Shown piece after piece: positions 53,401 through 60,391 of a stretch of 64,000 nt of DNA. The translations under genes were made by a program, and so were the position numbers. A model generated the notes under the pieces. That model made no database searches, was not told the DNA's origin, and saw only the letters and a list, made by a program, of their open reading frames with translations. Origin of the DNA: Actinoplanes regularis (lineage in GTDB: Bacteria; Actinomycetota; Actinomycetes; Mycobacteriales; Micromonosporaceae); the NCBI RefSeq assembly GCF_900188005.1, contig NZ_FZNR01000002.1:868001-932000 (forward strand). The letters are read 5' to 3'. Each line of letters begins with the position of its first letter. Position 1 is the first letter of the stretch.

Positions 53401-54328
53401 TCTCGCCGACCAGTTCACCGGCGAGACGTTCGTACGCGGCCAGCAGGTCGTTCTCCTGATACGGCCGGTCACCGAAGGCGGCGAGGGTCTCCTCGTACGC
53501 GTAGAAGGGTTTGTAGGGCTGTTCGACCTGACCCCAGTACTTGCTCGGATCGGCATAGCCCAGCGCCGCCACGAAGTCCCGGAACTGCTGCTGGGCCAGG
53601 CCACGCCGGCGGTTGAGCTTGGCGGTCTCGCCGTCCTCGACGCGGCTGGGGACCGGGAAGATGCGGATGTCGTCCGGACGCAGCCGGCGGATGGTGTTCG
53701 CCACCGACACCGCGCCCTCGATGCTCTGGTTGTTGTAGGCGAAGCAGTTGACCACGGTGTCCGGGAGCGTGACCGTGCAGATGCCCGCGTTGTCGCTCAG
53801 CCCGGTACGGCTGTCGATCAGCGTGACGTCGTAGTGCCGCCGCATCCCGTGGGCGAGCTCGAGCAGGAAGTCCTCGCCGTCCAGGGCGGTGAAGAACGTC
53901 TCCCAGTCGAAGTTGCTGACCACGTGCGAGTACTCGGGGGCCTGCACGCCGGAGGAGACGAAGTCGATCGAGCCACCGCGCGGAAAGTCATATCGCTCCA
54001 GCGAGGTCGCGTACTCCTGCACCCGGGCCAGCCGCCGGATCTCGTCGGGTTGCAGGCGCTCGCCCCGCAGCGCGGCCTCGCTGGCCCGGCGCTCGAAGCG
54101 GGTGACGGCGTCGATCACGCCGGGTGACTGCCGCAGGTCCCGGTCGGCCAGGAAGGGGGCGAAATACCGGTGCAGGCCCGGTGACTCGAGGTCCCAGTCC
54201 ACGGTGAGCACCCGCCGGCCGGTGCTGGCCAGGATCCAGGCGACGTTCGCCAGTGCCATGGTCCGGCCGACCCCACCCTTGAACGAGTAGAAGGTGATGA
54301 TCTGACCGTCCTGACCCGAGGGTCCCAT
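50411..54328 (-). CDS. fxsT: FxsT-type multidomain protein, copy 2
   Basis: The 1305-residue paralogue of FxsT1 has the same order. ParA-like ATPase: YSFKGGVGRTMALANVAWIL, again Arg for the P-loop Lys. TIR-like domain: ICYTPRDRIWAEWIAYQL, ending LSQESVRAPQMEHWW without a clear catalytic Glu. NB-ARC: QGIGGVGKTQIAVEYVHRF; NWIIIFDNTEDPEQI. A TPR region of some 450 residues closes it. It lies between fxsC2 and fxsA1 on the minus strand and is part of the same run of genes. The role in the peptide system is unknown; it may sense or regulate. Confidence 0.9.
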   Translation of the reverse strand: MGPSGQDGQIITFYSFKGGVGRTMALANVAWILASTGRRVLTVDWDLESPGLHRYFAPFLADRDLRQSPGVIDAVTRFERRASEAALRGERLQPDEIRRLARVQEYATSLERYDFPRGGSIDFVSSGVQAPEYSHVVSNFDWETFFTALDGEDFLLELAHGMRRHYDVTLIDSRTGLSDNAGICTVTLPDTVVNCFAYNNQSIEGAVSVANTIRRLRPDDIRIFPVPSRVEDGETAKLNRRRGLAQQQFRDFVAALGYADPSKYWGQVEQPYKPFYAYEETLAAFGDRPYQENDLLAAYERLAGELVGEKCELGEISEAIRLGWLAEFEQRGTANPGPALICYTPRDRIWAEWIAYQLRLAGQRSVLQDVNASVDAADLLARVDCAVILLSQESVRAPQMEHWWRLMIRRDIPGFGRFVVPVRVDGFRPPEPFTERESVDMFNVPERTARDSLMERLDLRDSGLGHVGISGGPRPRFPFEPARVWRAPARNPGFTGRDATLEALREQLNASNAQTGPVVLQGIGGVGKTQIAVEYVHRFNADYDIVWWISADQPSLVVTALADLARELGLPIAGSGRADEEAAAVLEALRLGKPSSNWIIIFDNTEDPEQIRRFLPTGAGDIIVTTPGQEWSRTAWTLDINVFDRSESRALLTRRAPGLSDADAEEIAAKLGDLPLAVEQAATWLATTGMSARSYLEILDEQLPRILNEPPPPGYRHPAAETWRLSQGRLRQANPAAAFLVELLAFLAPEPIPTSLLDSPGMADALAVYDPMFRDLLMRNSLVREVSRFGLARVDSAIRALRMHRLVQSVIISDLAVEEQRRRREQIHVILAKAERGEPSDQANWPKYQGILTHLEPSGAPDSDDPEVHQLAVDMVRYLRYRGDLVGGRRLAERTIKIWESRLGVEHLSLLRMRSELGNILEAHGEYQAALEIQEDAARRMILQRGETYPYALIALSGAAAAHSGLGQYQRAVQLGEQVLMHWQTTVGDNHSRTIAARNNYALWLLLAGDFGRAREIGEQVVVVSETFLGPLARATLLYKGNLGRYLRVDGDLRRSEAVLRETLVSCAESLDGADIIALTARKDLAVTLRQLGKLDEARELIEMVSAALEGVAGAEHADVLTCDLEVACVEWAAGDHRRAREGTEKVLANYRQILGDEHPSTLAAANNLAVLRFAEGDPRAEAALTETLARYAAALPAAHPYPAFCRVNLANIKFEEDAGAALELDVLCLQELLERLHSRSHPAVLAASVNLVASRLATGDKGRAETLREETVRIIGDVLGGEHPYLVTLYDGGRISLDIEPATT

Positions 54329-54437
54329 ACGTCACCGCCCTGCCTCGTTTCCGCCGTACGGGCGGACATCACGGCCTTCGGTCATTGTCACGCGCCGGTC
54401 AAGGAACACACCCGGCACCACCCGCAAGGTCATCGAT

Positions 54438-55616
54438 TCATGGCCCTTCCAGCACGGGACGGGTGCCCTTGCCCGGCTGGGGCTCCACCACGCCACGCCG
54501 GTACGCCCGGCGCTGCGCGGTGGCGATCGCCACCGAGAGATCGGTGTCGAAGTCGTCCGGTGAGTCGACACCGACCCGGAAGAGCGAGTCACGCCAGGAC
54601 GATCGGCCGGGAAAGGTCTCGAGCACCTCGCGACGGAGTTCGGAGCGGTGCGCCGTGGTCTCCGGATCGTCCCGGTTGGCCGGAACGAGAACCGCGACCG
54701 CCGAGTCGTCGCGCCCCCCGATCTCGCGCAACGCCCGGCCGAGATGCTCCAGACGGGTGGCCCACGCGTCGACGAGCAGCACGAGGATGTCCCGACGCGA
54801 GCCGCCTCGCAGCCGTTCCGGCACCGACTCGATCGAGACCACCTCGGACTGCAGCCGGCGGTCGGAGACGATGTCCCGGGCCCGCGCCACCAAAGACTGC
54901 GGGGCGACCGGCTGATAGGGCGCCCAGTCCTCCCGACGCCTGCCGTAGAACCGCAGGTCGTCGCGGATCGTACGCATCTGCTCCCGGGTGCCGGCCGCGA
55001 TCACCACGTAGACCTTCGTCGCCTCGTGGCCGTCGCCGTGCCCGAACCTCCGACCGGCCAGCGGGTTCACCGCGCCGTCGACGTCGATCGCCAGACGGGC
55101 CGGTGGCAGCCGCCGGGTGTGCGCGGTCTCCACCACCCGGTGGGCCAGCGACGCGACGAACGCCCGGTATGCCGGGCGGTGGGAGCGCAGCCGCATCAGG
55201 ATTCGCAGGTCGTCGTCGTTGGGCGTCCGATGCGGACGGAGGTCGAGATCTTCCTCGGCAAGCGCGTTCTCGGGGAGGTCGGCCGCGGCCCAGAGCACCG
55301 GGATCATGGAGTCCGCGTCCCGGTCCCCGGTGGACCGGTCCGCCCGGAGGCGATCGGCGAAGATCCCCCAGCACCGGCCGCAGCGGTCATTGCCCAGATA
55401 CTTCGCCGACCACAGCGCGATGAAGGTCTGGCAGGTGCTGAGCGCCGCCCGCGCGTCGGACGGCCAGTTCGCCGTCCCGCTGGCGTCCAGGTAACCGACG
55501 ACCTGCTGTGGCTCGGCGCCGATCCGCCGGGTGATCTCCGCACTCAGATCACGGTGCAGGCGGTGTACGAAGATCTCGTCCTCATCCGGAGCACAACTCA
55601 GAAAGAAGTACAGCAT
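54438..55616 (-). CDS. fxsC: FxsC-type protein with degenerate TIR domain, copy 2
   Basis: The 392-residue paralogue of FxsC1 starts at ATG 55616 (MLYFFLSCAPDEDEIFVHRL) with GGAGG four bases upstream. The TIR-like domain (1-125) has SAKYLGNDRCGRCW where FxsC1 has SPRYLISEPCGREW, so the glutamate is replaced by cysteine and NAD cleavage is unlikely. The C-terminal FxsC domain is conserved (KVYVVIAAGTREQMRTIRDD; AVAVLVPANRDDPETTA). It lies 109 bases before fxsT2. Confidence 0.86.
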   Translation of the reverse strand: MLYFFLSCAPDEDEIFVHRLHRDLSAEITRRIGAEPQQVVGYLDASGTANWPSDARAALSTCQTFIALWSAKYLGNDRCGRCWGIFADRLRADRSTGDRDADSMIPVLWAAADLPENALAEEDLDLRPHRTPNDDDLRILMRLRSHRPAYRAFVASLAHRVVETAHTRRLPPARLAIDVDGAVNPLAGRRFGHGDGHEATKVYVVIAAGTREQMRTIRDDLRFYGRRREDWAPYQPVAPQSLVARARDIVSDRRLQSEVVSIESVPERLRGGSRRDILVLLVDAWATRLEHLGRALREIGGRDDSAVAVLVPANRDDPETTAHRSELRREVLETFPGRSSWRDSLFRVGVDSPDDFDTDLSVAIATAQRRAYRRGVVEPQPGKGTRPVLEGP

Positions 55617-55792
55617 CCGGCCTCCCGGCGACCGTCGACGGGACCACCCAGGCACCTCGGTCACAGGCCGTGTCCAGGGCCTCTCCTCCAGACCGGCCGG
55701 CGACCCGTCAGGCCACTCGGTAGGGCTTCTGTCATTACTACCGCACCGAGGGACCGCTGAGATACCCCTGACGTCCAGATCGACACCGGAGG

Positions 55793-56956
55793 CTAAACCC
55801 GCCGGGACAGGTCGGCGGCCAGCCGTTGCGCCGCGTGGCCGATGAAGGCGGCCAGGTCGGCACAGTAGACGGACGGGTTGTCGAACTCCCGGCCGAGGCC
55901 GAACCGGTGCGCGTAGAGGCCGCCACCGCAGACTTCGACCAGTGGGCAGCGGCGGCACTCGGCGGAGAGGCCGGCGAGCCCGGACTGGCGGGCCCGCACG
56001 CCGGGATGCTCCAGGTACTGGTCGAACGAGTGCCATCGGACATGCAGGCCGGTCGCCGGGGCACCCTGTGCCACGGTCTTCAGCACGTCACCCTGTTCCA
56101 GCGTGCCGTCGGTCTCCACGGTCACCAGGTCGATGCGCCCGAGCCCGATCGCCTCGCTGCCGCTGGGGCCACCGAGCAGCAGCGACACCACGGACTCGAA
56201 CAGCCGGACGCGGGTCTGCGGGACCTCCGCCTCGTACCACAGATCGAAGATCACCTTGAGCCAGTCGGCATAGGGCGTGCTGCCGCGGTCCGGTCCCCGG
56301 GCCGGCGGTGGCCGGTCCCAGGTCCCGTGCGGCAGGAGGAAATCGATCTCCGGCGGGTCGAAGGAGAGCAGGTGCCGGTACACCTCGGCGGGGTCGTTCG
56401 CGACGTCGACGGTGCACAGGATGCCGCCGTAGACCGGGCGGTTCCACGCCTCGTTGAGGGTCCGCAGCGCACGAGCCGTGCCGGCGTGACTGCCCCGGCC
56501 GTCGGCGTACACGCGGTGCCGGTCGTTGGCCGCCGGCGGACCGTCCAGGCTGACCCCGATCCGGATCCGGTGCCGGGCGCAGAGATCGAGATACTCCCGG
56601 TTCAGCAGCAGGCCGTTGGTCTGCAGGCCGAACGCGACCTTGGTGTCGGTGGTGACCGCGCCGCGGACCGCCCGGACCAGGTAGTCGATCAGATCCGGCC
56701 CGGCCAGCAGCGGCTCGCCGCCGTGCAGGATGACGGTGAGGAACGGCAGGTCGTGCTTGCCGGCATGCTCGGCGATCCGGGCCGCGGCCAGGTCGATGGT
56801 GGCGCGGGAGATGACCTGGGGCCGATCCCGCCAGCTCTGGTCGGCGTGCCGGTAGACGTAGCAGTGGTCGCAGGCCAGATTGCACCGACTGTGCATCTTG
56901 AACAGGATCTGGCGGATCGGCGAGGTGGCCGGCTCCCCGCCGGCCTCCGGACTCAC
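55793..56956 (-). CDS. fxsB: FxsB-type radical SAM/SPASM peptide maturase, copy 2
   Basis: The 387-residue enzyme is closely similar to FxsB1: cluster motif C25-x3-C29-x2-C32 (MHSRCNLACDHCYVYRHADQ), VILHGGEPLLAGPDLID, and SPASM cysteines at 334, 337 and 343 (CRRCPLVEVCGGGLYAHRF). The GTG start overlaps the fxsA2 stop by four bases (GTGA), so precursor and maturase are coupled. Substrate by position: FxsA2. Confidence 0.93.
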   Translation of the reverse strand: MSPEAGGEPATSPIRQILFKMHSRCNLACDHCYVYRHADQSWRDRPQVISRATIDLAAARIAEHAGKHDLPFLTVILHGGEPLLAGPDLIDYLVRAVRGAVTTDTKVAFGLQTNGLLLNREYLDLCARHRIRIGVSLDGPPAANDRHRVYADGRGSHAGTARALRTLNEAWNRPVYGGILCTVDVANDPAEVYRHLLSFDPPEIDFLLPHGTWDRPPPARGPDRGSTPYADWLKVIFDLWYEAEVPQTRVRLFESVVSLLLGGPSGSEAIGLGRIDLVTVETDGTLEQGDVLKTVAQGAPATGLHVRWHSFDQYLEHPGVRARQSGLAGLSAECRRCPLVEVCGGGLYAHRFGLGREFDNPSVYCADLAAFIGHAAQRLAADLSRRV

Positions 56957-57147
56957 GCGGCCAGCGCCTCAGGGTGCTGTGTGCCGATGAAGTTGGCGAA
57001 GGCGCTGCCCTGGACCTCGTCGCCCGGTGAGCCGTCGGCGGCGAGCCGCCACCGCAGCGCGGGTCGGAGGCGGGCGAGCGACTCACGCTCGCATGCCGAG
57101 GGAGGGTTCTGCCGAAGGGCCGTGACGATCTCGCTGTCCTCGGTCAT
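56953..57147 (-). CDS. fxsA: FxsA-like RiPP precursor with C-terminal extension, copy 2
   Basis: A 64-residue peptide (MTEDSEIVTALRQNPPSA) with GAGGT upstream. It carries GSAFANFIG at residues 48-55, with F50, N52 and F53 at the same positions as in FxsA1. Nine further residues (TQHPEALAA) follow, so the core is internal rather than C-terminal; a tail-removing protease may be needed. It overlaps fxsB2 by four bases. Confidence 0.82.
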   Translation of the reverse strand: MTEDSEIVTALRQNPPSACERESLARLRPALRWRLAADGSPGDEVQGSAFANFIGTQHPEALAA

Positions 57148-57181
57148 GGGGATTACCTCGCATCGGGGACCGGCCGGAAAT

Positions 57182-57202
57182 CGAACGGCTCGTAGCCGTT
57201 CG
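57182..57202 (-). terminator. Hairpin between AAC(3)-like gene and fxsA2
   Basis: CGAACGGCT-CGT-AGCCGTTCG is a perfect 9-bp stem with a three-base loop, 8 bases after the AAC(3)-like stop and 35 bases before fxsA2 on the minus strand. There is no T-tract. It could partly end transcription or stabilise an RNA end so that the precursor is expressed separately. Confidence 0.55.
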
Positions 57203-57209
57203 ACTACCC

Positions 57210-58064
57210 TCAGCGTAGGCCGTCGCCCGGCATGCGTATAGCGTTCGTCGATGCCTCCCCCGGCGAGCGGCGACGGTCGGCCAGCCAGTCGCGGGCGAAA
57301 GCGACCGCCGCCGGCAGCTCCAGCAACCGGGCCCGGGCAGATCCGACCGATCCCACCGTCACCGTCCTGGTGCGCTCCAGATCGGCGCCGAGAGCGGCGA
57401 AGTCACCCGCGTCGAGCAGGACGCCGCGATAGGGCACCCAGGCCCGTCCCGCGGGGGTGGTCATCACGCAGGCGTTGTCGCGCGGGGTGCGCCAGGGCAG
57501 CCGATACTCGGCGAGGTGGAACGCCGTGCAGCGGTCGAAGCCCACCCCCAGCAGCACGATCCTGGCCCCGGCCGCCTCCAGCGCGGCCAGTGGCGACTCC
57601 TCCCCCAGTTCGCTGGCCAGATCGTGCCGGCTCATCAGGGCTTCGGCCCGGGCGCCGATCGCGGCGAACGAGGTCTGCGGGTGCGGGCTGCGGCGGGCGC
57701 CGGGCCAGCACCGGACCGTCTCCGGGATGATCCCCAGCGCCCGGCAGGGCGTGAGCCGCGGATCGTACGGCGGCAGGCTGTCCCGGATCCGCGGCCACCA
57801 GGACGCCGGGATCTCCGGACCGGCCCACCGCGCCGGGTCCCGGTTCTCGGTGGCGAACGCGGGCACCACCAGCGTCCCGGCCGGCCCGAGCACGTCGAGG
57901 AACGCCTGGACCACGGCGACCGGGCCGCCGCAGACCCAGCCCAGCGACCTCAGCGAGGAGTGCAGCAGCACCGTGTCGCCCGCACCGAGACCGAGCGTCC
58001 GCAGGTCCCGGGCGAGGGACAGGTTCGTGCGCGGACCGGTGCCGTCGCGCTCCGCGAGATCCAT
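57210..58064 (-). CDS. AAC(3)-type acetyltransferase of the FxSxx locus
   Basis: The 284-residue protein belongs to the aminoglycoside 3-N-acetyltransferase fold: LHSSLRSLGWVCGGPVAVVQ, GTLVVPAFATENRDPARW, SPHPQTSFAAIGARAEAL and LLGVGFDRCTAFHLAEYRLP. ATG 58064 has AGGAGG; the reading from 58109 only adds a leader. AAC(3)-like proteins recur in FxSxx-COOH loci, so acylation of the peptide or a related small molecule is more likely than antibiotic resistance (inference). It is the first gene of the minus-strand run. Confidence 0.85.
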   Translation of the reverse strand: MDLAERDGTGPRTNLSLARDLRTLGLGAGDTVLLHSSLRSLGWVCGGPVAVVQAFLDVLGPAGTLVVPAFATENRDPARWAGPEIPASWWPRIRDSLPPYDPRLTPCRALGIIPETVRCWPGARRSPHPQTSFAAIGARAEALMSRHDLASELGEESPLAALEAAGARIVLLGVGFDRCTAFHLAEYRLPWRTPRDNACVMTTPAGRAWVPYRGVLLDAGDFAALGADLERTRTVTVGSVGSARARLLELPAAVAFARDWLADRRRSPGEASTNAIRMPGDGLR

Positions 58065-58174
58065 GGTCGCCTCCTGACGAGTTCCATCACCGGCGGTGGT
58101 GCTGATCACCTCGCCGGGGCCTGGCGTGCCGGCCGCCGCGGCAGGCTCCAGGCTGTCCGGTGGAGGTCCTCACT

Positions 58175-59458
58175 ATGTGCGCAACCTGCGGTGAATCCAC
58201 GCCTGTTCCCCGCGCGCCGCGACGGTTCGCCGCGTTGCGCAACCCGGACAGCCGGCCCTACCTGTTCGGGGCCGCGCTGGCGATGATGGCCGACAACATC
58301 GAGCACGTCATCACCTACTGGGTGCTGTGGGAGAGGTTCCACTCGCCGGTGCTCTCCGGTTTCCAGGTGATCAGCCACTGGGTGCCGTTCCTGTTCCTGT
58401 CGGTCTGGTTCGGCTCGCTCGCCGACCGGTACGACTGCCGCCGGGTGATCCAGGCCGCGCAGGCGCTGTTCATGCTGGTCTCGGCGGCCTGGGGCGTGCT
58501 CTTCCTGACCGGCACGCTGCAGGTCTGGCACGCCTGCGTGCTGCTGGTGCTGCACGGCGTCGCGGGCGCGCTGTGGGGCCCCGGCGAGCAGTTGATGCTG
58601 CACGACTTCGTCGGTGACGAGGAGCTGCCCAGCGCGGTCCGGCTCAACGCGACGTTCCGCAGCCTCGGGGTGCTGTTCGGGCCGGCGGTCGGCTCGGCGC
58701 TGCTGCTCGGGCTCGGTTCGACCTGGGGCATCTTCGCGAACATCGCGTTCTACCTGCCGCTCACCCTGTTCCTGTTCCGTACCCGGTTCACCGGGCACAG
58801 CCGGCACGGCGGCGTGCCCCGCGAGCGGCGACGGGTCGGGATCATGGACTCGGTCCGGGTGCTCCGTGAGGTCCGCGCCGATCACACCCTGGTCAGCATG
58901 ATCATCCTGGGTGGCCTGGGATCGTTCTTCGTCGGCGCGTCACTGCAGTCGGCGATGCCGCTCTTCGCTCAGGACCTGGGCAGCGGGAGCGCCGGAACGG
59001 CGTACGGCGTCCTGCTCTTCGCCAACGGCGCCGGAGGCGTGCTCGGCGGTCTCGTCCTGGAGGCCACCGGATGGATCCGTCCCACGGTGATCTCCGCGGT
59101 GATCAGTACCGGTCTCTACGGGTTGTTCACGCTCTGCTTCGCGGTCACCCCGAGTTACCCGCTGGCGGTGCTCCTGCTGGTCGCGGGCGGGGTGGCCAAC
59201 CTGGCGTCGATGTCGGTCGGGCAGACCGTGGTGCAGCTGATCGCCCCGCCCGCGGACCGGGGCCGGGTGATCGGCGTCTACGGGATGTCCGCGAACGGCC
59301 TGCGTTTCGGCAGCGGGATCACGGTCGGCCTGTTCGGCGCGGTGGTCGGCATCCACTGGTCGCTGAGCCTGAGTGCGACCGCGCTGTGCCTGGGCACGCT
59401 GCTGGCCGCGGTCCACGCCCGAGGCGCCGGGAGTCACCAGTCGAAACGGTCCGGATAG
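58175..59458 (+). CDS. Major facilitator superfamily transporter
   Basis: The 427-residue, twelve-helix MFS protein starts CATCGESTPVPRAPRRF. MMADNIEHVITYWVLWERF and FGSLADRYDCRRVIQAAQAL (loop 2-3 motif) follow. ATG 58175 has GGAGG eight bases upstream. It is divergent from the AAC(3)-like gene and could export the product of the fxs locus (inference from position). Its 3' end overlaps the convergent hydrolase gene by 25 bases. Confidence 0.86.
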   Translation: MCATCGESTPVPRAPRRFAALRNPDSRPYLFGAALAMMADNIEHVITYWVLWERFHSPVLSGFQVISHWVPFLFLSVWFGSLADRYDCRRVIQAAQALFMLVSAAWGVLFLTGTLQVWHACVLLVLHGVAGALWGPGEQLMLHDFVGDEELPSAVRLNATFRSLGVLFGPAVGSALLLGLGSTWGIFANIAFYLPLTLFLFRTRFTGHSRHGGVPRERRRVGIMDSVRVLREVRADHTLVSMIILGGLGSFFVGASLQSAMPLFAQDLGSGSAGTAYGVLLFANGAGGVLGGLVLEATGWIRPTVISAVISTGLYGLFTLCFAVTPSYPLAVLLLVAGGVANLASMSVGQTVVQLIAPPADRGRVIGVYGMSANGLRFGSGITVGLFGAVVGIHWSLSLSATALCLGTLLAAVHARGAGSHQSKRSG

Positions 59459-60306
59459 GTGACGTCGGCGATCTCGTTCTGGCCCTCGATGTTCGGGTGG
59501 AAGTAGTCGAACGTGCTCAGCCGGCCGACGGTGAAGCGGACGTCGTGCAGCCGGCCGCCGTCCCAGCGGCACCGGCTGCCGTACGCCCGGCAGGCCGCAC
59601 GGAGCTGCTCGTCGTACGCCTCGATGCGATCGCGCACCGCGCGGCGCCGCTCCTCGTCGGCGGACGCGGCGGAGGCCGGCCTGGCCAGCATCGCCGGGCA
59701 GATGCCGCGGGACTCCCAGACCTCGACCGCCTGATCGTCCTCGCGGCCCACCTGCCACAGCCGGTACAGGTCCGGGATGCTGACCACCAGCACCCGCGCC
59801 CTGGGCAGCCCCTTCTTCAGGGTGGCCAGGGCGCGGTCCACCTGGTCGCGGAACGTCGCCACCGGGGTCATGCGGCCGGCCGGCCCGGCGCAGACGTCGT
59901 TCGCGCCGATCAGCACGGTCACGTACGACACCTTCGCGTCGACCGCCCGGTCGGCCTGCGTGGCCAGCGCCCCCGCCCTGGCCCCGGGCTCGGCGAAGTT
60001 GTGCACCTGCCGTCTGATCTTCGGGTTCTCCGCCAGGATCCGCTGGTAGTGACTGTCCACACCGCTGCCGGTGCCGGCCGCCCAGGAGTTCCGGGTGCAC
60101 GCCAGGTACGCCACGCAGCTGCCCACGCCGGCGGTGATCGAGTCGCCGAGCGCCGCCATCGAGGCCGGGTAGCCCGGCGCGCCACCGGTCGGCGCCACGG
60201 TCCTGGTCCTCGTCGACTCCGGGTCGGCCGCGTCCACGCCACCCTCGCAGGCCAGCGCGAGGATCCCGAGCAGAGCCAGGACGGCGATGTGCCAGCGACG
60301 CGGCAT
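59434..60306 (-). CDS. SGNH/GDSL-family hydrolase lipoprotein
   Basis: The 290-residue protein has a lipoprotein signal (HIAVLALLGILALACEG, lipidated Cys about residue 20). SGNH blocks: MAALGDSITAGVGSC with the nucleophile Ser, VHNFAEPGARAG, VLIGANDVCAG, and DYFHPNIEGQNEIAD with the Asp-His pair. It is likely a cell-surface esterase; the substrate is unknown. An AT-richer stretch around 60310-60350 upstream holds its promoter. Confidence 0.9.
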   Translation of the reverse strand: MPRRWHIAVLALLGILALACEGGVDAADPESTRTRTVAPTGGAPGYPASMAALGDSITAGVGSCVAYLACTRNSWAAGTGSGVDSHYQRILAENPKIRRQVHNFAEPGARAGALATQADRAVDAKVSYVTVLIGANDVCAGPAGRMTPVATFRDQVDRALATLKKGLPRARVLVVSIPDLYRLWQVGREDDQAVEVWESRGICPAMLARPASAASADEERRRAVRDRIEAYDEQLRAACRAYGSRCRWDGGRLHDVRFTVGRLSTFDYFHPNIEGQNEIADVTYPDRFDW

Positions 60307-60391
60307 GATTCTCCCGAATTAACCAAAAGTCACGACTTCGGCACGATATGCCATGAACACCTCGCCCGTCACGCACCCGAGGGCGCTGGGC

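Noticed and set aside
49000..54127. Very long plus-strand open frames opposite fxsB1 and fxsT2
   Set aside because: They mirror genuine minus-strand genes with recognised domains, and their translations are low-complexity Arg/Gly/Pro/Val-rich.
57210..58064. A dedicated aminoglycoside resistance gene
   Set aside because: The fold is AAC(3)-type, but position at the head of an FxSxx-type locus, where such genes recur, makes a pathway role more likely. Resistance cannot be inferred from sequence alone.
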